From Phocaeicola_A sp045647865 (GTDB taxonomy: Bacteria; Bacteroidota; Bacteroidia; Bacteroidales; Bacteroidaceae), in the NCBI GenBank assembly GCA_045647865.1, contig JAZRMW010000048.1, positions 1 to 48,274 of the forward strand: a stretch of DNA of 48,274 nucleotides, in the 5' to 3' direction. Under the pieces are notes generated by a model. The model was not told where the DNA came from and searched no databases. It saw only the letters and a program-made list of their open reading frames with translations. Below, one piece after another: positions 23,649 through 31,772 of the stretch (positions are counted from its first letter, which is position 1; each line of letters opens with the position of its first letter). Both the position numbers and the translations under genes were made by a program.

Positions 23649-24930
23649 ATTCCTTAATTTTTCGATAAAGTGTACGCTCTGATATATTCAATTCTTTGGC
23701 AGCTCTGTTACGCCTGCCGTTATGTTTTTCCAAAGCCTTCCGAATAGTTTCACGCTCCAAGTCGTTTAAAGACAGGGATTCTTCAATATACTCTTCCGTA
23801 TCCTGAATATCCTCATCATCCACCATATGAGGCAAAGTTCCCGCCCCTACATTGCCATGCTGACCAACCTTGGCCACTGGACGTGCGACAGGCATATTTC
23901 CATCAGATGGATACGGAATCTCCTCAGCCGGATAATAAGGGACCGATGAAGAGTTATCTGTAGAAGCCGGTGGACTCTGCATCTGTCCTAAATTGGAATG
24001 TACCAATCTTTTCAACTCCGTCATATCGCGACGCAAATCAAACAGAATCTGATACAGGATTTCACGTTCACTCTCAAACGTTTTCCCCGAAGAGGCAGAA
24101 TGTCCTTTGACCAATGCTGGCATACGAGATGCCGCCACATAATCCGGGACATACATTCGGAGAATATCTGGAGTTATCTCGCGGGTTCTCTCGATAATAG
24201 AAATCTGTTCGGTAATATTTTTCAATTGGCGTACATTTCCAGGCCACGGATATTCCTGCAACAACTGCAAAGCCTCTCCAGTCAATTGAATGGGCGGCAT
24301 ACGATAGTTTTCGGCAAAGTCATTGGCAAACTTACGAAACAGTAATCCGATGTCGTTACCACGTTCACGCAAAGGGGGAATGGTTATGGGTACAGTATTC
24401 AACCGATAGAACAAATCTTCACGAAAACGCCCATCAGCAATCGCTTCCAGCAAATTGACATTGGTAGCAGCCACAATACGAACATCTGTTTTCTCCACCT
24501 TAGAGGAGCCGACACGTATGTATTCACCGCTTTCTAACACACGTAATAAACGAGCTTGGGTAGCCAAAGGCAATTCTCCAACCTCATCCAGAAAGATAGT
24601 ACCACCGTTAGCCTCACCGAAATAACCTTGACGTTCACCGATAGCTCCCGTAAAAGCACCCTTCTCGTGGCCAAAGAGTTCTGAATCGATAGTACCTTCA
24701 GGTATGGCGCCACAATTGACAGCTATATATTTACGGCTATGCTTGCGGCGACTGAACTCATGAATAATCTTTGGGAAAGCCTCCTTACCAACACCACTTT
24801 CTCCCGTTATCAACACCGACAAATCCGTCGGAGCCACCTGCATGGCAATATCTATAGCGCGATTCAGACCATCAGCATTGCCAATGATTCCAAACCTCAA
24901 TTTCACTTGCTGTATCTCGGGTGTCACCAT
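23635..24930 (-). CDS. Sigma-54-dependent transcriptional activator without receiver domain
   Basis: A 431-residue AAA+ activator of RpoN-RNA polymerase. The AAA+ domain starts almost at the N-terminus: Walker A GESGVGKE (43-50), the sigma-54-contacting GAFTGA (91-96), Walker B TIFLDE (111-116) and an arginine-finger region FREDLFYRLN. A linker with little predicted structure (about 285-375) precedes a Fis-type HTH (about 388-431; LEKHNGRRNRAAKELNISER). There is no receiver or GAF input domain, so activity may be controlled by expression or a partner. Overlap with lptE suggests a role in envelope gene control; this is inference. Confidence 0.92.
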   Translation of the reverse strand: MVTPEIQQVKLRFGIIGNADGLNRAIDIAMQVAPTDLSVLITGESGVGKEAFPKIIHEFSRRKHSRKYIAVNCGAIPEGTIDSELFGHEKGAFTGAIGERQGYFGEANGGTIFLDEVGELPLATQARLLRVLESGEYIRVGSSKVEKTDVRIVAATNVNLLEAIADGRFREDLFYRLNTVPITIPPLRERGNDIGLLFRKFANDFAENYRMPPIQLTGEALQLLQEYPWPGNVRQLKNITEQISIIERTREITPDILRMYVPDYVAASRMPALVKGHSASSGKTFESEREILYQILFDLRRDMTELKRLVHSNLGQMQSPPASTDNSSSVPYYPAEEIPYPSDGNMPVARPVAKVGQHGNVGAGTLPHMVDDEDIQDTEEYIEESLSLNDLERETIRKALEKHNGRRNRAAKELNISERTLYRKIKEYGLE

Positions 24931-25022
24931 AAATTTCCAATTAGAAACGGCAAAATTACACTATTTCCGCAAGATTAGCAAGAATATTACAGGTTTTTAA
25001 AAACATTCTAAAAGAATTGTTG

Positions 25023-25030
25023 TATCTTTG
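25023..25030 (+). promoter_or_regulatory. glyA promoter -7 box
   Basis: TATCTTTG, an exact TAnnTTTG match, 51 bases before the glyA start; the -33 position is only T-rich (near 24994-24998). Confidence 0.6.
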
Positions 25031-25081
25031 CTTCGCGAAAACGTAAATATCTATAATTATAGACAAATATAAATAATAACA

Positions 25082-26362
25082 ATGAAAAGAGACGAACTGA
25101 TTTTTGACATTATCGAGAAAGAACATCAGCGCCAATTGAAGGGTATCGAGCTGATTGCTTCGGAGAACTTTGTAAGCGACCAAGTGATGGAAGCTATGGG
25201 TAGCTGCTTGACCAACAAGTATGCAGAGGGTTATCCTGGCAAGCGCTATTACGGTGGTTGCGAAGTGGTTGACCAAAGTGAACAAATCGCCATTGATCGC
25301 TTGAAAGAACTTTTCGGTGCAGAATGGGCAAACGTACAGCCTCACTCAGGTGCTCAAGCCAATGCTGCAGTATTATTAGCCTGCTTGAATCCTGGTGACA
25401 AGTTCATGGGTTTGAATCTGGCTCATGGAGGTCACCTCAGTCACGGTTCATTGGTGAATACTTCTGGCATTCTCTACACTCCCTGTGAATACAACCTGAA
25501 CAAAGAAACCGGCCGTGTGAATTACGACCAGATGGAAGAAGTAGCACGTCGCGAACGTCCCAAATTGATTATTGGTGGTGGCTCTGCTTATTCTCGCGAA
25601 TGGGATTATGCCCGTATGCGTCGTCTGGCAGATGAAGTCGGAGCTTTACTCATGATTGACATGGCTCACCCTGCAGGATTAATTGCTGCCGGCTTATTGG
25701 AAAATCCTGTAAAATATGCCCACATTGTAACCTCTACAACTCACAAGACTCTTCGTGGTCCTCGTGGTGGTATCATCATGATGGGTAAAGACTTCCCCAA
25801 TCCTTGGGGCAAGACTACTCCGAAGGGTGAAATCAAGATGATGTCACAATTACTCGATAGCGCAGTATTCCCCGGTCAACAAGGTGGTCCGCTCGAACAT
25901 GTGATTGCAGCTAAGGCTGTCGCTTTCGGAGAAGCTCTTCAACCCGAATATAAGGAATATCAGGCACAGGTTCAGAAGAATGCCAAAGTTCTTGCTGAAG
26001 CCCTCATCGCCCGTGGCTTTACAATCGTAAGCGGTGGTACAGATAACCACTCTATGCTTGTAGATTTGCGCGAAAAATATCCTGATTTGACAGGTAAAGT
26101 AGCCGAAAAGGCTCTTGTTGCAGCAGACATTACTGTAAACAAGAACATGGTGCCCTTCGACTCTCGTAGCGCTTTCCAGACTTCAGGTATTCGTTTAGGA
26201 ACTCCTGCCATCACAACTCGTGGTGCCAAAGAAGACCTCATGTTGGAAATTGCTGAAATGATTGAGACGGTTCTCAACAATCCTGAGGATGAAACTGTAA
26301 TTGCAAGCGTTCGTCAACGTGTAAACGAAACGATGAAGAACTATCCTATCTTTGCTTATTAA
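25082..26362 (+). CDS. glyA: Serine hydroxymethyltransferase
   Basis: A 426-residue PLP enzyme interconverting serine and glycine with tetrahydrofolate, the main source of one-carbon units. Family motifs include LIASENFVS, KYAEGYPGKRYYGG, VQPHSGAQAN, DMAHPAGLIAAG and the PLP-lysine K222 in STTHKTLRGPRGG. Length is normal. It is divergent from the sigma-54 regulator and followed by a strong terminator, so it is monocistronic. Confidence 0.98.
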   Translation: MKRDELIFDIIEKEHQRQLKGIELIASENFVSDQVMEAMGSCLTNKYAEGYPGKRYYGGCEVVDQSEQIAIDRLKELFGAEWANVQPHSGAQANAAVLLACLNPGDKFMGLNLAHGGHLSHGSLVNTSGILYTPCEYNLNKETGRVNYDQMEEVARRERPKLIIGGGSAYSREWDYARMRRLADEVGALLMIDMAHPAGLIAAGLLENPVKYAHIVTSTTHKTLRGPRGGIIMMGKDFPNPWGKTTPKGEIKMMSQLLDSAVFPGQQGGPLEHVIAAKAVAFGEALQPEYKEYQAQVQKNAKVLAEALIARGFTIVSGGTDNHSMLVDLREKYPDLTGKVAEKALVAADITVNKNMVPFDSRSAFQTSGIRLGTPAITTRGAKEDLMLEIAEMIETVLNNPEDETVIASVRQRVNETMKNYPIFAY

Positions 26363-26377
26363 TATTATAAGGTATAT

Positions 26378-26416
26378 AAAAAAAGGGGGTACTTCCACAA
26401 GTACCCCCTTTTTTTT
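26378..26416. terminator. Bidirectional terminator between glyA and glnA
   Basis: AAAAAAAGGGGGTACTT (26378-26394) pairs perfectly with AAGTACCCCCTTTTTTT (26399-26415) around a 4-nt CCAC loop. Confidence 0.9.
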
Positions 26417-26438
26417 ATAATCAGTCAAAACCAATCTA

Positions 26439-27941
26439 TCATCCGCAATGGAAATAGCGGTTTACCAATTTCAACATCTCCTCTTGGTTACCATTAATCT
26501 CTGCGCGAAGAGTACGGTCACCATAGCTACGTAACTTCTTGATAATACCATCAATCATAGCCGGACTAAATACATTATGTTTTTCAAAGACAGCACGCTG
26601 ACGCTCGATACAGTCGGCTGATGCTTCACAACTATCAGGCAAACAAGCCAAAGAATTCAGTTTGTCGGCATTTTCCTTCTGATGGATATTCACGTTCACA
26701 TACGTTTTTTCGGCAATCTCCAATGCATTGTCAAGCTCAAAGCCATAACGACAAGCAACAGCCAATCCTGCAATAAGCTGATAGATGTCTGCTGAACCAT
26801 CCGGTGAACGCATCTCTACGGTCTGCTTCTGCGTTGTATCATAGTTGCTTTCAGCCTCCAATGGATTTGCAATCTTGCACATATCGCTCTTAGCCGCCCA
26901 ACCAAGGGGAACACGCACAAGCACAGAACGATTGCGGTCTCCCCAACAAATATTGGTAGGAGCTTCCTGATGAGGCACCAAACGGAAGTACGATGTAGGA
27001 TTAGTATTTCCAAATGCAGTGATAGAGGGAGCCAACTCCATCATACCAGCAATGGCACGACGAGCAGTAGTAGATAATACACCACCATCCAACATCTGAT
27101 TCTGACCGTCCTTCACAATACGCATATGGACATGCAAGCCTGAACCTGCCTTCCCTGCTGTAATTTTCGGTGCAAAAGTAATGTCGTAACCCATCTGATA
27201 ACCCAAGTTACGGATAATCCATTTAGCAATCATCAGTTGGTCGGCAGCATCCTCAGCATTAACAGGAAGGAACTCAATTTCGTTTTGCTCATAGATTTTG
27301 CCATCAATAGTGAAGTTACCAACCTCTGAATGGCCATACTTGATTTGCCCACCAGCCTGAGCGATATATGCCATGCAACGTGTGCGGAATTCATTGAACT
27401 TAGCATAGGGTGCTGATTCATGATAGCCCTTTTGGTCTGTAGCTGGGAACATACCTGCATCGGGAGCAATTACATAATATTCCAATTCACCCATAGCCTG
27501 AAACTCCATGCCTGTCACTTCATTGAAGGCACGGCAAGCCTTGCGAAGGGTATTTTCAGGAGAACTTTCAAGAGGTTCACCATCCTTGTTAAAATAAGAA
27601 CAGAGCATAGACAGTGTTGGAATCTCTGCAAACGGGTCCAAAAATGCAGTACTGAAGCGCGGCAGGACATAAAGGTCGCTACTGCCAGCCTCTATAAAGG
27701 GGAAAAGGCTACTACCATCCACGCGCTCACCGCAAGTAAGAATAGCATCCAGATAAGCGGCATTATTGATTACAAAATTCAACGTCTTCAATCGTCCGTC
27801 ACCAGCCGGATACATGAAGTTGACCATACGGATGTCATTCTGTTTGATGTAACCGATAATATCCGCTTTGGTAAATTCCTTACTCGGTTTTCCGAGTGCT
27901 GCCACCAATTTATTGGGGCTCATTTCTAATTCATTATTCAT
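26439..27941 (-). CDS. glnA: Glutamine synthetase, GSI-like
   Basis: A 500-residue enzyme of the glutamine synthetase superfamily, which makes glutamine from glutamate, ammonia and ATP. Visible motifs: ERVDGSSLFPFIE, the Glu-rich metal site MGELEYYVI, KAGSGLHVHMR (the GxGxHxH ATP site), NPTSYFRLVPHQEAP and WGDRNRSVLVRVP, and the C-terminal VEMRSPDGSADIY. Length fits type I rather than the 700-residue type III also common in Bacteroides. It is 39 bases after a GH28 gene on the same strand without a promoter-like box, so it may be read from upstream. Confidence 0.9.
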   Translation of the reverse strand: MNNELEMSPNKLVAALGKPSKEFTKADIIGYIKQNDIRMVNFMYPAGDGRLKTLNFVINNAAYLDAILTCGERVDGSSLFPFIEAGSSDLYVLPRFSTAFLDPFAEIPTLSMLCSYFNKDGEPLESSPENTLRKACRAFNEVTGMEFQAMGELEYYVIAPDAGMFPATDQKGYHESAPYAKFNEFRTRCMAYIAQAGGQIKYGHSEVGNFTIDGKIYEQNEIEFLPVNAEDAADQLMIAKWIIRNLGYQMGYDITFAPKITAGKAGSGLHVHMRIVKDGQNQMLDGGVLSTTARRAIAGMMELAPSITAFGNTNPTSYFRLVPHQEAPTNICWGDRNRSVLVRVPLGWAAKSDMCKIANPLEAESNYDTTQKQTVEMRSPDGSADIYQLIAGLAVACRYGFELDNALEIAEKTYVNVNIHQKENADKLNSLACLPDSCEASADCIERQRAVFEKHNVFSPAMIDGIIKKLRSYGDRTLRAEINGNQEEMLKLVNRYFHCG

Positions 27942-27980
27942 AATTCCTATTTTAGAAGTTTTATTTTTTCTGTTATTCCA

Positions 27981-29633
27981 TTATTTGGTCAGCTCTTTGT
28001 CTGCAACTTCAGCCATACTATTATCCTTCATACCCTGGAAGTTCTCCACTTCGATATTCTTTACTCCCTTCATCACAATATAAGGAACTTCATCGGCCTT
28101 ATCGACTTTCATATTACTCAGCTTAATGTCTTCCACATCCATCAGCACAATAGGCGGACGCTTATCCTCGTTGACGGTTTCCATAGTCACATTATCTATC
28201 GTCACGCCTCGTGCATGACTGATAAAAAGTCCATACGTGGGCAAAATTCCATGCGATGAAGGCTCAGGATACCCATGTTCCATCTGAGGGACATCGTATG
28301 GGTCACGTTCAGTCTTTTCATCAGTGGTCTGTGAGCGGTTTCTTCCTGTGTCGGGTGTTCCATTGGCAACAGAGTTCATGCGGGTAAAGAAGGAATTGGC
28401 TCCCCGTTGAAGTTTTACATCTTCCATCGTCAATCCACCACGGTACTGGATGTGAATATTGCTCAACGTCACATCCTCTATCTTATGCCCTTCCAATCCG
28501 AATATCATGGAAGCATAGCGACAATCGGCATCCTTCACAACGATATTACTCAACTTTACACGTCGGATGACAGAAAAAGGCAGCTCTTTAGGCCCACGTG
28601 CCCGATTACCCAAGCGGACATATATAGGCGAATTGCATATGTCACGCATGGCAATGTTGTCGATGGTAATGTCTTCGATGATAGCTCCGTCTACTGTTTC
28701 CAAGGCCAATCCACGGCAATGGTCAAAAGTACAATTGCTAATAGTAATGTTTTTGAATCCGCCATTGGATTCTGTTCCCAATTTAATTCTTCCCGTAGGA
28801 CCATCCCGGTCAGGTGCTGCAGTTATTGTCTTTTGAAAAGTTCCGTCCAACATCGTTCCTGGGTCATAACCTGATACATGACAATTCGTGATAGTCACAT
28901 TTTCTGTAGCTTTGGCATAACCAAGACCATAGGAACACTTCAGCACGATAGCGTCATCATTAAGGGTATTCACCTGACAGTTCGACACACGCACATTGGC
29001 ACAACAATCAATGTCAAATGCATCACGATTCGTGTCACACCGCACATTATCAATAGTCAAATTATCGACTCCGGTGAGCAACATAGCAAAATGTCCGCAC
29101 TTAAGCATACTGATATCACGGATAGTAACATTGCGACACTCCTTCAAAGCGATTGCCTTGTTGGCCGCCGGATGCCCCTTCATCTTGGCTTGCCCACGCG
29201 TGATACCCTCAGTACCATCAATTAATCCGAACCCTTGAATGGTCACATCATGCAAACCAATCCCCCACATCAAAGAGTTCTTCCAATGACTATGCCCAAA
29301 GTCCTGATATTTGTCCGAAGGGTTTTCTTCGGGAAGGTCATAGTGCATAGAATCGGTTGGAACAGCCGCTTTAAGCACCGCCCCATGATCGAGGTAAAGT
29401 GATATGTTACTCTTCAAACGTATGGAATAACTTTGGTAAATCCCCGCAGGGAAATAGACTGTTCCCCCACCTTTTTCAGAAGCAGCCTCGATGGCGGCAT
29501 TTATAGCAGGACTATCAATGTGTACTCCATCTCCCTTGGCTCCAAAGTTTTTCACGTTGTAGAAACCTTCTGTTGCAGCCCATGAGCAGAGATTTACGAG
29601 ACAGGCCACCAATAATAAAGATAGTTTTTGCAT
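27981..29633 (-). CDS. Secreted GH28 polygalacturonase-like glycoside hydrolase
   Basis: A 550-residue exported enzyme with a signal peptide (ends LCSWAA). The N-terminus has the pectate-lyase-type opening YNVKNFGAKGDGVHIDSPAI and a right-handed beta-helix follows. GH28 catalytic carboxylates are visible as NRDAFDIDCC (N202, D204, D207, D209) and NDDAIVLKCS (D226, D227); the usual NTDG is NRDA here. It should hydrolyse galacturonan or a related pectic side chain in the periplasm. It follows the GH26 gene by 29 bases. Confidence 0.9.
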   Translation of the reverse strand: MQKLSLLLVACLVNLCSWAATEGFYNVKNFGAKGDGVHIDSPAINAAIEAASEKGGGTVYFPAGIYQSYSIRLKSNISLYLDHGAVLKAAVPTDSMHYDLPEENPSDKYQDFGHSHWKNSLMWGIGLHDVTIQGFGLIDGTEGITRGQAKMKGHPAANKAIALKECRNVTIRDISMLKCGHFAMLLTGVDNLTIDNVRCDTNRDAFDIDCCANVRVSNCQVNTLNDDAIVLKCSYGLGYAKATENVTITNCHVSGYDPGTMLDGTFQKTITAAPDRDGPTGRIKLGTESNGGFKNITISNCTFDHCRGLALETVDGAIIEDITIDNIAMRDICNSPIYVRLGNRARGPKELPFSVIRRVKLSNIVVKDADCRYASMIFGLEGHKIEDVTLSNIHIQYRGGLTMEDVKLQRGANSFFTRMNSVANGTPDTGRNRSQTTDEKTERDPYDVPQMEHGYPEPSSHGILPTYGLFISHARGVTIDNVTMETVNEDKRPPIVLMDVEDIKLSNMKVDKADEVPYIVMKGVKNIEVENFQGMKDNSMAEVADKELTK

Positions 29634-29662
29634 GTTTATTTATTATTTTAAGTAATCCAATA

Positions 29663-30634
29663 TTATTTCCGATGCTCCATTTCGTCCAGCGTAAGTACGA
29701 ATGGATGATTGTAGATTCGTTTCAATTCTTCCTTATCATGATTTGTCAAATGACTTGTATGCCACAGCATCCACCACATCCACATGGTCCCGCTTTGCTT
29801 GCATTCCTCCGGATCAGGCAGTGTTCCACATTCATGCAAAGGGATGAGCAAATCATCACCGTGCATTTTTACTATCGCATGAAACAACTTCTCCTGTTCC
29901 TTTTTTGAATAAGTATCGGGACCTACGATATCGTAGTATTCCCTTCCAGGGTTGTAACTATCATCCAAATTTCCACTATGCGGAAGCACCCAAATGAGGT
30001 TATTCAACTTGCGCTCACGAGTAAAATAGTCATACATTGTCCGCCATAGTCTGACGAACAATTCTCCACCTCCTTTTCCATACCAAAACCAGCGGCCATC
30101 AAACTCATGCATAGGCCGCCATAGCACAGGGACTTTGGCCTCTTTCAGTTTCTCCAACCAACCGGCAACACGGTCAAGGTCGTCCCACATAGCTTTATAT
30201 TCAATAGTTCCTTCTTCAAAGCAACGGGCCACATCGATGGTCATCTTGCTCTGTTCGTATCCCTCTCCCTTACCAGGTGCTCCCCAATGCCACATCAAGG
30301 TAGGTATGCCACCACGTTTGTACCAATCAATCATCAGTTCCACTTCGCGTGCATTACTTCCCTCGTGTATTAAATCATGTCCTCTGACAGCCGGGTATTT
30401 TCCCGTTACCTCATGCACATACTCAATCTCATCAATTCCCCATGGTGCCCACATCTGACCAGAGAGAATCAAGCCCTCTTCGTGTATCCGTAAAAGCGAC
30501 TTATACAAAGCCTTGGCCTCTGCACTGGCCTTCCGATTCGAAAGTTTCGTTCTCATTCCTGCAGCTTGCAGATTTTCACCTGCCAACAACAGCATCATGA
30601 TTAACAGGCTGAAACAGTTTCTATATTTTATCAT
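29663..30634 (-). CDS. Secreted GH26 beta-mannanase-like glycoside hydrolase
   Basis: A 323-residue exported enzyme with a signal peptide (LIMMLLLAGENLQAAG). The GH26 clan-A residues are clear: acid/base E177 in WRPMHEFDGRWFWYG and nucleophile E268 in IPLHECG; PTLMWHWGAPG and IVGPDTYS are also typical. Members cleave beta-1,4-mannan or glucomannan. No carbohydrate-binding module is attached. It lies 39 bases after the EamA transporter gene and 29 before GH28; no SusC/SusD pair is present, so this is not a full polysaccharide utilisation locus. Confidence 0.92.
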   Translation of the reverse strand: MIKYRNCFSLLIMMLLLAGENLQAAGMRTKLSNRKASAEAKALYKSLLRIHEEGLILSGQMWAPWGIDEIEYVHEVTGKYPAVRGHDLIHEGSNAREVELMIDWYKRGGIPTLMWHWGAPGKGEGYEQSKMTIDVARCFEEGTIEYKAMWDDLDRVAGWLEKLKEAKVPVLWRPMHEFDGRWFWYGKGGGELFVRLWRTMYDYFTRERKLNNLIWVLPHSGNLDDSYNPGREYYDIVGPDTYSKKEQEKLFHAIVKMHGDDLLIPLHECGTLPDPEECKQSGTMWMWWMLWHTSHLTNHDKEELKRIYNHPFVLTLDEMEHRK

Positions 30635-30673
30635 CTTTATATGCTATTTATGAATAATTGGCAAGATAAAGTG

Positions 30674-31597
30674 TCACTTACCTTTATTTATTATATAGAT
30701 ACCTCCAGTGGCCAATAAAGCCGCCATGAGATATTTCCAATAAAACGGTTCATTCAGACAAAGGCACGAGGTGATAGCACCAACTACTGGAATAAGGGAA
30801 TTAAAAATGGCCACCTTACCCACGGGATTACAACTGAGCAACTTGTTATAGAGTGCAAAACCCATAGTGGAGATACCTATGAGCAGCCCCAATATGACGA
30901 TGCCCATCCCTGTTACCTGCGGGAGTGTCCCTCCCAACAACAAACCTGGCACAATCAACAGCACACCTCCTATACCCAAACTATATCCTGTTCCGACAAA
31001 CACATCAACCCGAGTACGCAAGCCACGCGTCATCAATCCTGCCGAAGCAGAACAGAGGGCATTCAGGATAATCATTCCATCACCCAACCATGTAAAATGT
31101 CCACTCTCTCCTCCTCCAAGATTCAATATCAGAATGCCAACAAAACCTATGACACATCCGATGATTTTCCGCATCGTCAACTTGTCACTCTTGTAAAACA
31201 AGCAAGCCAGCAACACCAATAGAAACACTCCCATCGAATTGAGGATAGCAGCACGTGCCCCTTCGCTATGCGACAATCCGATGTAAAAGAAAGCATAATG
31301 CAAAGTAGTGTTCAGCAAGGCAAACACCAACAGATACCACCAATTGACCGGACGTACGACACCAAAACTTTTCCCTTTCCCACGGGCAAGAATCAGAACA
31401 ATCACACCCGAAATGGCAAAGCGGATACCGGCAAACAACATTTTACTACCGGTCATTTCCTGCGTGATGCCAAACTCTCCGAATCCCAGTTTAATCAGCG
31501 GATAAGCCCATCCCCACGCAATTGCAGCAGTCAAAGCAAATGTCACGACCCATGCCGGACGTTGAAATATACTTGTTTTTGTCTCTTCAACAACCAT
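30674..31597 (-). CDS. EamA/DMT-family transporter
   Basis: A 307-residue inner-membrane protein with about ten transmembrane helices arranged as two EamA repeats (first repeat from AAIAWGWAYPLIKLGFG, second from NALCSASAGLMTRGL). The family exports metabolites and amino acids or imports nucleotide sugars; the substrate cannot be read from the sequence. Start at MVVEETKTSIF is preferred, since a frame from 31678 would begin upstream of the -7 box. It heads the run EamA, GH26, GH28, glnA. Confidence 0.87.
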   Translation of the reverse strand: MVVEETKTSIFQRPAWVVTFALTAAIAWGWAYPLIKLGFGEFGITQEMTGSKMLFAGIRFAISGVIVLILARGKGKSFGVVRPVNWWYLLVFALLNTTLHYAFFYIGLSHSEGARAAILNSMGVFLLVLLACLFYKSDKLTMRKIIGCVIGFVGILILNLGGGESGHFTWLGDGMIILNALCSASAGLMTRGLRTRVDVFVGTGYSLGIGGVLLIVPGLLLGGTLPQVTGMGIVILGLLIGISTMGFALYNKLLSCNPVGKVAIFNSLIPVVGAITSCLCLNEPFYWKYLMAALLATGGIYIINKGK

Positions 31598-31623
31598 TTG
31601 TTCTATTTCTTTTAAAAAACATG

Positions 31624-31631
31624 CAAAAATA
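31624..31631 (-). promoter_or_regulatory. Promoter -7 box upstream of the EamA gene
   Basis: TATTTTTG on the minus strand, an exact TAnnTTTG match 26 bases before the chosen start; no clear -33 box. It is the only good promoter-like box upstream of the four-gene run. Confidence 0.5.
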
Positions 31632-31707
31632 AGAATAAAATACGATTCATTCATGCGTTTTGTATGAAATAATTCCAAGATAGCTCTCCCTTTTCATTTA
31701 TTTCAAT

Positions 31708-31715
31708 TACTTTTG
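31708..31715 (+). promoter_or_regulatory. Promoter -7 box of the M3 peptidase gene
   Basis: TACTTTTG, exact TAnnTTTG, 57 bases before the start at 31773. It rules out the ATG at 31713. Confidence 0.55.
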
Positions 31716-31772
31716 CACTGTTTTCATTCAATTCATCATAGGATCAAACTATTAAAATATAATTCAAAACAG

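Noticed and set aside
26439..31597. A complete polysaccharide utilisation locus
   Set aside because: GH26 and GH28 are present but no SusC/SusD pair, surface glycan-binding protein or hybrid two-component regulator is in the window.
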